Origin: Brachycybe producta
Lineage: Eukaryota; Arthropoda; Diplopoda; Playtdesmida; Andrognathidae
Assembly: GCA_036925085.1 (NCBI GenBank)
Contig: JAUPFP010000006.1
Location: 8,065,325-8,129,324 of the forward strand
DNA length: 64,000 nt
Direction: 5' to 3'
Numbering within the stretch: the stretch's first letter is position 1; every line of letters begins with the position of its first letter. Below the pieces are notes generated by a model, which was not told where the DNA came from, ran no database searches, and was given only the letters and a program-made list of their open reading frames with translations. Shown here in pieces: positions 1 to 11,600 of this stretch. The translations under genes and the position numbers were made by a program.

Positions 1-800
1 TCTCCGAATATGGAGAATTCCTTGTCAAGGCTAAATTAAGAGCTAAATTCCTTCTCAGAGATGTTCAGAGCAATGTTCACTTACAAAGTTTTGCTCTCAA
101 TGCCCAAGTTATGAATATAAGACAAAGTGTGGCTCAAACGTCAATACGGAATAGCATTTCAATGGAGCCCCAAAAACGTGGTATTTCCAGTCCAATCCAA
201 GCTAGTGCGCCGGGCTCGACTGAAATGCTCGTTATAAAAATATTCCAATTCGTTCCATTCCGACCCAATGTAGTGTATGGCAAGTTTCACCACACTCAGT
301 TATATATTCCTAACCAAACCTTAACATAAGAGTTTTGCTACCTTTATATTTTTATCTTGTCTCGAACGCAGCAAATACGGCGCCATCCAGCGCCAATATA
401 CATAATTATCAATAATCATAATTTCAAATTATGTAATCATTTATTTCTACTATTGTTTTACACTCAAAGCTACAACCACTTTTGTGCTTTGATTGAAAAA
501 AAAAAAGAAAAACAATAACAGAATTCATACATACGAAATATGACAATAAGTTAGAAAAGACAACGGAACTAAACCCGAACGTTAGCTGAAAAAATAATAA
601 CGAAAGAAAGAGAATAGAAGAAGATAAAACTACTTGGACCTTTGTTGAAAGCTTTTAAAATGCAACAAAATCTTAAATGTTCCTGTGCAAATGAAAAAAG
701 TTCCCCAGTTTTTGTTGCAGTTTTTATCCAATATATGTCTATAACTACGAGTGGATACATTTTAAGCCCATAATGTATATTTGCTACATTAAATGGTCAT
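1..800. other. HSF1 downstream flank, no gene seen
   Basis: This is the 3' flank of the minus-strand HSF1 gene. No coding exon is convincing. A minus-strand AATAAA (plus TTTATT near 439-444) could serve as its polyadenylation signal, but there are several candidates. The short open frame at 111-329 has no recognisable similarity and is probably chance. Confidence 0.5.
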
Positions 801-3800
801 CTAATTTGTTTCTAAGCTTTCGTTAGGAGTTTTGTTAAAGATTTCGGCCGTACAAGCGCTAAGAGGTGAAAGCGTTGCTGCGGACGCTAACGTTGGGTTC
901 ACTAAAAAAGAAGAATCATCGTTAGATGTATCGGGCAAGGATATTTCGACGGCTTCAGGGTCGGCTTTATCGTCCGCCTCAACGGATTCTATGCACTCGA
1001 ATAGAGAACTGTTCAAGCAGGAGTCGCCTTCGACGTTCGGCAAGATGGATTCCGCATCGAAAATGGGCTCGTCTTCATCCAGAAAGCTCAACACACTATT
1101 CGGATTGTACTGTGTCAACTCCGTGCCTTTTATTGTAAAAGAAGAACAAGATTAAAATATAACATTCAGTGGAAACCGTTTAACACGAAATCGAAAGGAC
1201 CAGCCTCCTTTTTAGTTTTAAACAAATTTCGCTTTCGTGAAAAGAAAATTTGTTTATACTATTTTCAGTTACCGAACCGAAAGTATATTTCGGGTTAAAC
1301 GCTTTTCACTGTCATAAAATGGCAAAAAAGAAAATTCTTTAACAAATAAATCTGGTCGCCTAACCAACTATTTCGTTTCCGTTACTCGTTGATCTTCCGC
1401 TAAAATCGACCTTAAAAGGAAAACAAAAAAAATAAATTATGCAACACATGACATTCTGTTAACTGACGTCATACTTACGAAAGAGTCCATCATATTCTTG
1501 CCATCATCTGAAGAAAATAACTAAGAAAACATAAAAAAACATCCACAAATTGTAAGAAACTCGAATAAAAAATGTGTTGCATTCATAAGTGGTTCCCAAT
1601 TATTCTTCTTTGTTAATCGGCACACAGTTCAGTTCACTTTATAAGTGTAAAAAGTCCAGACAACTCTGCTTTCCAGAATAAAACACGCCTACGTAATCAC
1701 GCAATCACCTTTTGTATAGAGCTGGCATAGTATGTATTCAATTCAATTCAATTCAATGAGATACACCTGCAATCAGCTTGAAAGCCATGTGGCAGGGGGG
1801 ATTGCTCCCAATCATGAGTGATTGTCATTATTTAAAAATAAGACATTATCATGAAATTGAAATCGTCCTAACAAAGAACTATTCACAGGAAGAGAATTCC
1901 ATAGTCTAACAACATTAGGAATAAAAGACCAAAATATGCATCAGTCCTAGCCATTAATTCTTTGAAAGTCTTTGAATGTCCAAATCTACCTTTACGAGGA
2001 TTTCTAGTTAGTAAACCATTAAGCAGGGTAATGTTATCACAAGACAGCAAACGTCCCAGAAGAGCGAGGCTTTGCTCATTTCTTCGGCCTGCTAATGATT
2101 CCCATTCTAGCTCTTGGAGCATAGACGATACGCTGTCAGTATACGCATACCGTCCCTTTACAAATCTTCTATTTCTTGTTTTAGATTACTTCTAAATGGG
2201 CTCCAAATTGGGGAACAATATTCTAAGATAGGTCTAACTTGGGTAAAGTAACAGACCTTCTTTACATTTTCTTTACAATGTTTAAGGGTGTGTTGGACAA
2301 ACCGCAGCCTTTGATTAGCTTTGGCAACTGCTTTGGTTATATGATCTTTCCAAAGCATGTCCTTGGACAAGGTTAAGCCAAGATATTTGATGGTATCAAC
2401 ATGGGTTAGCTGAACATCTCCCATTGTGTAATCTGCCATGCGCGATTCTCGCTTTCGGGGAACTCGCATAACATTGCATTTACTTCGATTCACTTGTAAA
2501 TGCCACTCAGAGCACCACTCTTCAACACTGTCTAGATCTCTTTGGAGGACATCACTATCCTCATTATCCCTAATCCTCCTGTAAACAACATCATCTGCAA
2601 ACAACTGCATTGTACTGTTGCATCTGTCAGACAGCACACCAAATCGGTTACCACCCATGGTAGCAGAACTACCATTAGCCACGACACTGGCAAAGGTTTT
2701 TCTGTGGCCGAGATCCTTTGTCTTTGACCACCATCCATCCATGTCCTGTCTGGGCTGCCTGATTCTTAACTACCAAGTTAGTTCCTACAGATACATTGGA
2801 TGAAATGCCAGGCACAACATCACTTGTCTGGCATCTGCCGAAGGAACAATTCCTTCAACTCAGCAACCTCCTTCTGCAAACAGGCGATATCACGGGATGC
2901 CTGCACTGAACGAGTGGAAGGTGCACCAGGTGAGGTCAAAGTCATAAGAGGCATAGTTAAAGCCTAAGAAAGAAAGCCATAGAAAGAGCCTAATAATTTT
3001 AGAGAAGAAAAAAGCGTCGATGTTAAGCGTTTTTTTTAAACTTTTCGGGCCTAAAGTGGCGTTTTGATTTGAAAATGCGATATCTCAGAAACTACAAGTC
3101 CGATTTTGATTCTGCTTTCACCAGCGTGTTAGGCACGCTGAGATTTACAACATCCTATAAGGAAACCAAGTTTGGATAAGAAATTTGTTGCGTTTTGTGT
3201 AAAAAACGCACACAAACAAAGGAAACAAAAAAAAGGAGACAAAGTAGCGTCCTAAACTAAAATCGCTCTAACTCAAAAAATAATTATAAAAATTGGAATC
3301 CGATTTCACCACTGTATTCAGGAGACAAAACACTATTAAAAACACCGTACTATACCCTCCGATGACAAGTTTAAATTAGTAAAATAGCCAAAAAATCGGA
3401 GACAAGAAAAAACGTGCATCTCCTTATGATGCTTAGAGGTGTAGTCTATGTAAACTTAAAAGAGCAACAAAACATACCTACCATTATTCCGTGTTACAGA
3501 TGCAACAGACGAAATTGAACTTGTTTTAGAAACTAGAAATGCTCGACTCATGTTGAACACCATTCACTTTAAAAAAAGTTCACCTCACAGGGTAGGTTTA
3601 TCCGCCAAACTTTGCTACAATTTGCAAGCTTTTTCAGCTCCTGAAAATTAGCTCCCCAAAGCTTAGCTTTTTCATACAAACATGTGGTCTAGCATGGTTT
3701 ATGGTATTTTATAAAATTTCTACTCCATAAAACACAGATACAAAACAACAGAAACCCTGGGAAAAAAGGTGTGACTTGTTCACCCCATTTGTGTATCTGT

Positions 3801-6800
3801 TTCATGCTTCGTGCTGCTAAGCTTTGAAAAGTAGAACAATTTCAAAGCTATCTTTGTGCTCTGGCAAAGGAAAAAATCTAAAGCTCTAACGTCATTTTTT
3901 AAGCTTCATAGGCTACTTTGCCACTTAGCTAGGAAGTATAAACGAAGCCTGAGTTCTTTAAAAACATCCTTCAGCTTTAAAGAAAATTGGGTATATATCT
4001 TAATATATGTTTTACAAGTAGTAAGGTAAATGCGTGGCGGATCAAGTTGCTGCTTAATGTAGTTGCTACAACCATTTAGGCAATTTTTGAATTGTAAAAT
4101 TGACCGTGTCTTATGAAACTCTGGAGTGGCTAGACTCTTAATACTGAGTTGTGAACAATAACTGAAGCTGAAATAGCTTCATGAATGTTGTGGCCACGTA
4201 TTAAAGTCGTTTGGTTCCAACATTCAAAAGGGCTAAGTCACCTTTTGGTTGTATAGAAACATCTTTCAGCTATAAGAAAAATTACGCGCATTCCTCGCCT
4301 ATGTTCTTCGGGTCTTAAGGTAATTTTATGACGTTTCAAATTGCCGTTTGGTTGCTGCAGTCATTTGAGCAACATGCGAACCGTAACATTGACCGTGTCT
4401 TGTGGTACGTGAAACTAAGTAATGTCTACGCCATTAATAAGGCATTCATGAATCGAGTAACTTTTTAGTAATCGAAGATGTGGTTTTCGTGTTGCCGATG
4501 GGAAACCACTTAAGAGCACAACACAATGAAAAACGACTTAGGCAATAAATAATGTGACAAAACTGAAAAACTGTTACATCGTAACCAAAACAAAACAAAG
4601 ACACTCCTAATTAGGCGTGTGTCACCTTTTTTTCTAAAATGGATGCTCTGACCTGTAAAAATGATGTAGGACTGGAACATACCCCCAATAGCGCAGTTGG
4701 ATCAATCGTACAACCACTTCCCGAAAACATGTCTTTCAGAGCGTCGAGTTCGTGCTGAAGACTGTCCAGATGATTCTCAAAATGAGCCCTTTAAAATTTT
4801 GTACACAGAACAGAACAGAAAACCGATTTCAAACACGAACAAAAACCCTAACATTCATGCGAAACCATCTCTCGTTCTTCTTCCTTGTTTAAAAACATCA
4901 TTCAAACATGAAACATGGCCAAAAAATCCCAAATCAAATACAAACCGTAACACATCCGTTTATAAAGCCATAGTAGAATATAAAAATACGCTTAAGAGAC
5001 AACCGATCGATCTAGAGCTCAAATATAAACCTTACTTGTCGAGTTCCTTATCGACGACAGAGACTTGGATGTCCGACGTTTGAGCGGGAACGTCATCACT
5101 GACGGCCGAAGTGCCGTTGACATCGTTACTGCTGTTAATCACCTGAATCAGATCTACCAGATTGTTCGTTTCTCTGTACAAAAAAACGGAACAAAAACGA
5201 TGGACACACCATCGTCAATGCCACATTTTCTCTCTCTCTATCTCTTATTTCTCATCAACAGTTCAATAAAGAAACACAGAAACGATCGCTAACAATTAAG
5301 TTAAGTAAATTATATAAAAAAACAAACCCTGTGGGCTGCTCGGACGAATCCACTTCCACCGATGAAGGTGTTCCTTTAGAATCTTCAGAATTGGACGTTC
5401 CGGCAACGTCTTCGTCATTCTTTATTAAAAACGATGGCGAATCGACCTGCACATTTGGTATTCCATCGACGTCTCCCGTCAAAAAAGCTTCTGTGTCAAA
5501 GGTATCAGTGATGTCACGAATCACAGGACCGGACGGAGATGAAACATCTGTTATCTGCGCTCCCGAAGACTGCTACAAAATCGTTCGAAATCGAAACAAG
5601 TTATACTCTCTCGTTCTAATCAAAATGAAGTAAAACGTCTAAAAAAAAAATCCCCACCGAGTTAAAAACCTTAAAACCTAAAAATCTTACTAACTACTTC
5701 ATTACAAATTCTAAAAATCACAACTTAGCAAAAGCGGAGTAAAAAAAAAAGTTACCAAATCGGATTGAATTCGGGTTCCGTTTCCACCTTCCATCGAAAA
5801 AGATCGACCGTATCGCGGCGATTTAGCCGGAGACGCGTCGTCCAACATCAAAGGAACCTTTCTTCTAACTCCGAGCCGATGGTTATGATGAACCAAACTC
5901 AACAGAAAGTGAATTAGCTGCAAGAATAGATTCCGTTAAGACCGTATCTTAACAATTAAAGCGATTGTAGACAATCGTTTCAAACCACCTTATTGACTAT
6001 CTGTTGCTGTTTCTTGTGTTGTTCTCTTAGGTTAGCGACCTCACGCCAAAGTACTTCGTTCTCGCTATGTTTTGACAATAAATTAAGTTACACCAAAGTG
6101 AGCTTTCAATCAGAAATCAATCAAGATGTTTTACCTTTTCAAGTTGGATAACTGTCCATCGAATGTTTCCTGTTTTCCGTACAAGAGTTTAACGTCGATT
6201 AACATTTTGTTCACTAGCTCCGGTCGTATCTTCATTTCCTCCTGTGCTCCTTTTCCCATCGAAATCTGAAAACAAAACACAAATAAGATCGAGTTTCTTT
6301 AACATTAAAAAAACGAATGTAGTACTTTTCGTTTAATAAGTTCCAGAAGATATTCATGTCCTTTCAGAAAGTACATATGTTGAAATTCGATCTCGTCTTT
6401 CTCTGCACGAAGTCCTCCTTGTTCGATGCCGACAACTTTACGAAAACCATCTTGCAAAACATGACAGAAAAAAAAAGAAAAAAGTCTCATTATGGATGTA
6501 AAAAATTAGGAGGAGAGAGCCGAATGCCAGTTCCTTACACATATTCAGTTGTCGTACGAAGCTCGCCATGTTGCTGTGTTTGAAGTACATCGGAAGAAGT
6601 TCTTTTGAGAAACGAGACTGGTCTCGAATTATAAAAGTGGTTCCTCCCTACAAATAAATAGACACGTCATTTTATTAGCAAACATTGCAAGTTATGCGAA
6701 TTGAAGACGACGAGCAAATCGAGTAGAATTCCTGTTATGTTGCGTTTCGAAGCCGCGAGAAATTGAAAGTTTTAAGAAATACGACTAAATAAATCACCAG

Positions 6801-7897
6801 AAGAGTAGTTTCGAATTCTCCATTTAAACCTTTTCACTAAAAAAAATCATTTCACATCGTCCAAAAACGTAAAAACTACTTCTTTTCAACATACCATAAA
6901 GTTCATTATTAAAAATTGCACTCGATGAGAAAATCCCTGAGAGTCAATTAGTAACTTTCTAGTTTTTAAAATAATTTGAAATCCTATTTTTATATTGCTT
7001 CTAAAACTTACAAGAGCTAGAGATCACAATACAGAAGAGAAGAAAAGAAATCATAAAATTGTGACAATTTCTATGACTGTCATATTAATTCTGAACACAA
7101 ATCAATGGTGATCGGAATTATGATACTGTGTTTAATTTTATCATACCTTCATTTGTAACTTATGAAGTTATGACTTATATACAAGGTCATAAACTAGATA
7201 TGACAATAATATTATGCCCAACTCCCTCCCCCCCCCCCCCCCACCACCAGCACCTCAAGGGTCATAATCATGTTTCAGCTTATATGAGTGTAATTAAATG
7301 TCTTAAGAAAAGCTATATTTTCTATCTTCTTAAGCCAAAGAGCCACCAAAAGAATAAAAGTAGCTAATAACAATCATCTAAAATACTTTTTACACTACTT
7401 AAAAAAAAACTCTAGTCATATTTTTTGGGGTTACTTTTGACCTTATATGGCCATTTAATGAATGAATCACATAGCAATGAACACCATTTCACGCCTGATT
7501 TTATCATTGAAATGTCTTTAAAACATTCAAATTATTGAAATGGATCGTTTATTTTTATAATTTTCAGCGTCACCCAGTAATACATCATAGTTTATTTATG
7601 TTTGAAATGAAGAAAGCGTGAAAAAAGTGAGTTCCGCAACCAAAAATAACTTGCAACCTCATTAAGACGGTGAGAACGGAGCGCACGGATTAGTTGGATC
7701 TCCATAGACCACCATTGAATAGGACTAAAAAGAGCGGTTATTAAAAAAACAGGACAGAGGTTCTTTATGGAACTTACAGAACTCCAACAGATGAGTTCGT
7801 CGCATTTGTTGTCTTCTACGAGTCTCCATAACTTAGTTAGAAACGCCGGAACATGGTTTGCATTGACGGCCGTCGTATGCATTATATCAGAACGCAT
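801..7897 (-). CDS. HSF1: Heat shock factor 1 (HSF1), 12 exons, complete
   Basis: Master transcription factor of the heat-shock response; it trimerises and binds nGAAn repeats in the nucleus. Minus-strand exons: 7897-7778, 6647-6539, 6450-6326, 6265-6135, 6064-5989, 5917-5756, 5572-5328, 5173-5036, 4798-region exon 4788-4683, 1520-1479, 1410-1386, 1126-801. These give 1605 nt (534 aa; human 529) with every splice phase consistent. Residues ~16-118 are the winged-helix DNA-binding domain ([34 protein letters not shown]). Residues ~119-215 are the HR-A/B coiled coil ([18 protein letters not shown]), followed by [14 protein letters not shown] lies near 373-390 ([16 protein letters not shown]) and continues into TALLGLFSS. 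The C-terminus is acidic, as expected of an activation domain. The ATG at 7897 is the first in frame after an upstream TGA. The intron after ICWSS is at a position I recall as conserved in animal HSFs. The weakest exon is the 25-nt one (1410-1386), chosen because its phases fit. Confidence 0.93.
1735..2960 (-). mobile_element. Internally deleted non-LTR retrotransposon in HSF1 intron
   Basis: The minus strand encodes reverse-transcriptase remnants: a FADDVV catalytic-type motif, then a thumb/C-terminal region typical of jockey/CR1-like ORF2 ([21 protein letters not shown]). Frameshifted C-terminal pieces continue to about 1883. The 3' end carries a (TTGAA)n microsatellite tail, seen on the plus strand as ATTCA repeats at 1737-1756. 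Upstream (2740-2960) is an ORF1-like stretch with a coiled-coil heptad and [10 protein letters not shown], joined almost directly to the RT motif. A large internal deletion has therefore fused ORF1 to ORF2. It lies in the HSF1 intron between 1521 and 4682, in the same orientation as the gene. Confidence 0.75.
2961..4682. repeat. HSF1 intron remainder with a diverged tandem duplication
   Basis: No exon is visible. Two diverged copies of a ~240-bp block lie at about 3960-4200 and 4257-4460. Both contain a CATCnTTCAGCT start, a TTGCTGC/GTTGCTGC segment, the shared stretch ATTGACCGTGTCTT, and a CATGAAT end. The part at 3040-3420 reads like generic repeat sequence. Confidence 0.45.
7228..7242. repeat. 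Poly-C tract in HSF1 intron 1
   Basis: A run of about 15 cytosines followed by CCACCACCAG. It is simple sequence inside the 1.1-kb first intron of HSF1 and has no sign of coding. Confidence 0.9.
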
Positions 7898-8026
7898 TAA
7901 AAAATCAAAAACAACACGAAAAAGAAACAAAACTCATCCTCACGGCGAGAACACACGACGAAATAAACACAATGACTGACGACAACTGCCGCAAATAACT
8001 CATTCACACGTACGCACTTGCAAATC

Positions 8027-8034
8027 TTACGTCA
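8027..8034. promoter_or_regulatory. CRE/ATF-like site TTACGTCA
   Basis: One-mismatch variant of the cAMP response element, inside the divergent promoter. It is a sequence match only. Confidence 0.4.
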
Positions 8035-8145
8035 CTGTATGATGAAATACTTTATCATAGGTTAACATGGCTTCGAAACGCGTAAAACCATCCAAATACT
8101 TGCAGATAAAAATCATAAAACTAACGTAACAAAAAAATAACCGGT

Positions 8146-8155
8146 TATATATATA
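8146..8155. promoter_or_regulatory. Bidirectional TATA-like run
   Basis: TATATATATA next to ACCGGT. It is self-complementary, so it could act as a TATA element in either direction. It lies 249 bp from the HSF1 ATG and 486 bp from the BOP1 ATG. In an AT-rich genome such runs also arise by chance. Confidence 0.35.
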
Positions 8156-8210
8156 AAAAAAGAATCGGTTGCAATGGTTATTCGTAGTACAGCAACCGAG
8201 CCATCAAGTG

Positions 8211-8218
8211 TGACGTCA
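8211..8218. promoter_or_regulatory. Perfect CRE palindrome TGACGTCA
   Basis: Exact 8-bp CRE in the middle of the divergent promoter, within GTGTGACGTCATGTC. Promoter position and palindromy suit a CREB/ATF site. The same 8-mer occurs in several MITEs in this window, so it is not unique evidence. Confidence 0.45.
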
Positions 8219-8559
8219 TGTCAGCAACATTTTACATACAAAAATTGCTAAAGATTAGTTAATCGTAACACTAAGAAACATGCTGAGTTGCTTGTTAAAC
8301 GTTATGACAAAAATACATTACCTCATGCATTTGATGCCTAAAATAATTTTAAAGAGTGTGTACGAATATGGCGATAGTAATGTTAAATTAATTGTAGGTG
8401 AACGCCATATTCAGTTACCCAACTTCATCTCCTTTATGGTCATGTAGACCACAACCTTTGCTTCAAGCCATCGCTTTAAAAAGTTAATTCTTGCCCGCTT
8501 CGTTTTCTCTCGTAGCCTTTCGTTTCTGAAATCGGACGGATGAATGGGATGATATTTAC

Positions 8560-8565
8560 CACGTG
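8560..8565. promoter_or_regulatory. Canonical E-box CACGTG upstream of BOP1
   Basis: Perfect Myc/Max-type E-box 76 bp upstream of the BOP1 ATG. A second copy lies at 8713 just inside intron 1. Ribosome-biogenesis genes, BOP1 included, are known Myc targets in mammals. Confidence 0.5.
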
Positions 8566-8640
8566 TAATTTTGCCGATTCTCTTTTCCAAGGCATTTGAA
8601 CTATTTATAGTGGTATTTATTGGTGTTTAGTCGTATAAAC

Positions 8641-11600
8641 ATGGTGAAACGAGTATCTACGAATAAGAAACAGCAGGTAAATCGTCATTACTTTTATATT
8701 ATATTGGCTGTGCACGTGGTCTGTTTTGGCGTTTAATCTGTCTTTATGGCAACGCGCGTGCTCCTCGTATATTGGGGCATACGCGTGTGCAGTTTGTTGC
8801 TATGGCAACGATGTAAATGTAAAGGTTAATAGATGTATAGTTAATGAATAAGCCCTTAACTAAGAAAACTCCAGTGAGACAAAAATTAGTATTTAAATAT
8901 TATTTAATACAACAAAAAGACAAATGAAATACATTAATATCTACAGCTGTTTAGTTCACAAATTTAAATAAATAGTTGCATTAAAATATAATTAAATAAC
9001 CAAAAAAAAATAGAGATAAGATTTCTATTGCTTCTAAGTCTAGAGGAAGAACAACTTCAACTCTAACAAGACTTAAACCGAGAAATGGAGCCAAACATGG
9101 AGTTAGGAGTATTCATTCCAACCAGTTCTGTTTCTTGGTGGAGTGGATTACATGCAAAACCAGATGATTTGAAGATAGATGGTATTATGATGATGACTGG
9201 ATGAACAATCCAACAATGGTTGAAAATAGTTCATACTAGTGACGCGTGTTTTATTTTGTTTAGGGCATTTGTTTATCCGTGCCTTTAGCATTGTACGTAT
9301 TGCATTGTTTATTTTTGTGTTTTCATTTAAGAATTTCAGTGAAAATGGTTCATTAAAAGACGATGATGTTAAGGAACAACCATCTGAGGAAAGAATTCAA
9401 GAGAACAGACATGTATCCGATCCGGAATCTGACGTTGACGCAAATTCGGACACGGATTCTTCGAGTGTCTATTCCGCTTTAGAGGAAGAGGAGGAAGACG
9501 ATGATACGAGTAGTTCTGAAGGCGAAGTGGAAGACGCAGACGAACAAAATGTGAATTAAAGACGAATATCATCGTGATTTAGTTTTATTTATCTCGCTTT
9601 ACTTGTAAATCTTTTTAAACAGGAAAGTCTTAGTGACTTAGAAGACGAAGAAGTCGGAGACATCGAAATGAATCCAAACATGGCGTTAGAACTTTCAAAA
9701 CCTGTCGTTGATGAGTACGAATACGATTCTTCGGACGAAGAGGTTTCAACGTAGACAATTTTGTCTCCGAAAAACTTTTCGTAATGTTTCCCGTTTTTTT
9801 TTTAGGATATACGTAACACTGTCGGTAACATACCGATGGAATGGTACGATGACTACGATCATCTCGGTTACGACTGGGACGGAAAGAAGATCATGAAGCC
9901 GGCATCGACAGACGAACTGGACGATTTCCTCAGCAAGATGGACGATCCATACTATTGGTCTCTCGAAAACAAAACGATATATTTCCAATGTATTAATATC
10001 GTTGTTCTTTCCTCTCTCTTTAAACAGGAGAACAGTTAACGATCCGATGACTGGAAGAAACGTAATTCTGTCGAACAGAGACGTCGAAATGATTAAACAG
10101 ATACAAAAAGGACGTTATCCAGATAAGAACTACGATCCATACGCGGTATAATCAAATATTTCTCGTTTTACTTAAAAGAACTATTAAATTAATACTTGAC
10201 TTCGTAATTTTTCTCTTAAGCCTTGGATCGATTTCTTTACACACGAAACAATGATCCACCCCGTGTCGAATCGTCCGGAGCATAAACGTAGTTTTGTTCC
10301 GTCGTACATCGAGAAGGCGAAAGTCAGTCGATACGTGTATCGTATGAAAATGGGACGTCTAAAGCCGCAACCACCGAAAACAGAAGACGACGATGACAAA
10401 CCAAAATATTATCTCATGTGGGAAAAGAACGATGTAAAATAACCTCAAAACTGAAACGGTTGCTAAAGATTATTTGACGAATCGTACTTGGTTTCGTTTT
10501 CTAATAGGATCCAGTGCATAAGCGGATTCAAAATCGAATTCCGGCTCCGAGGATGAAGTTACCAGGACACGAAGAATCTTACAATCCTCCACCGGAATAT
10601 CTGTTTACACCAGAAGAGGTTCGTAACAAAAACACTTGAGTTTTTTGTTATTTTTGTGAAAGTTACATCGTTCAAAATTCGTTATTCAAACAGGAAGAGA
10701 AATGGAAAAATCAGGAGCCGCACCTACGCAAACTTAACTTCATTCCGCAGAAATATTCTTCCTTGCGAGCCGTACCGGCTTACAAAATGTTTGTCAGAGA
10801 ACGGTTCGAACGTTGTTTGGATCTTTATCTTTGTCCGAGACAACGGAAGATGAAAGTGATTAAAATTAAAATTATTTTTGAGACAAAAGTCGTGATATTT
10901 ATAACGTGATGCAGCAAAATAGGATGAACGCTTTTTTTTGGAAGTCTATAATATATATATTTATTTAAAATTAAAAGAGTAACAGAATGAACTGAAGCTA
11001 CTTCACTATATCTTTTTTTTACAAAAAAATTTTTTTTATCGCCGTTTCAAACTGTTTTTTTTTTAAAACATTTTCGTTGGTAAAAAACGCTAAAATTTGT
11101 AACTGCCGTAAAGTTTTATTTTGAAAGATATCTTTAAATAATCTACGGACTTTTACGTTTAAAATTAAAAATAAATTCTTTTAACAGGGTTTCCACCTAC
11201 CTCGAATTTTCCGAGAATTTAACGTTCATTTAAAATCTAGAGAAATATGTAAAAAACAAGAAAAAGTTTAAAAACACCGTCTTCGCCTTAAATTATAAAG
11301 AGAAGAGAAGACGAAGAAGAAATTTTAAAATGATATTTTTACTCGATGTGTCTTGACCTATACTGTAGTAATAATAAATAATTCGTTTTAAATATTCTCC
11401 AAAATTTCTTAAAATTAATTTTGAAAAATTAAAAAACTAATTTAAACAAGAATTTTAATATAAACAAAGATAGTTGCTGTTTCACTCACAATTATGAGTT
11501 TATGACTATCCTGTTATAAAAATAACAAAACGCACTTAATTCGAAATGGCAGCCATCTTGTTTACGGTATATTCAAATTCTTCTTGGTATTAGTTTCTTA

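Larger units (their letters stand above)
7898..8640. promoter_or_regulatory. HSF1/BOP1 divergent promoter region
   Basis: Only 743 bp separate the HSF1 start codon (minus, 7897) from the BOP1 start codon (plus, 8641), so both promoters must lie here. It holds CRE-type sites at 8027 and 8211, a symmetric TATATATATA run at 8146-8155 readable from either strand, and a CACGTG E-box at 8560. I looked for canonical heat shock elements (nGAAnnTTCnnGAAn) and found none. Confidence 0.75.

Noticed and set aside
2158-2742. Reverse transcriptase as a working gene
   Set aside because: The frame is a deletion product lacking most of ORF2, with later frameshifts; it is a relic.
7898-7930. Longer HSF1 N-terminus
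   Set aside because: The extended frame begins at TTG and is preceded by an in-frame TGA; the first ATG is at 7897.
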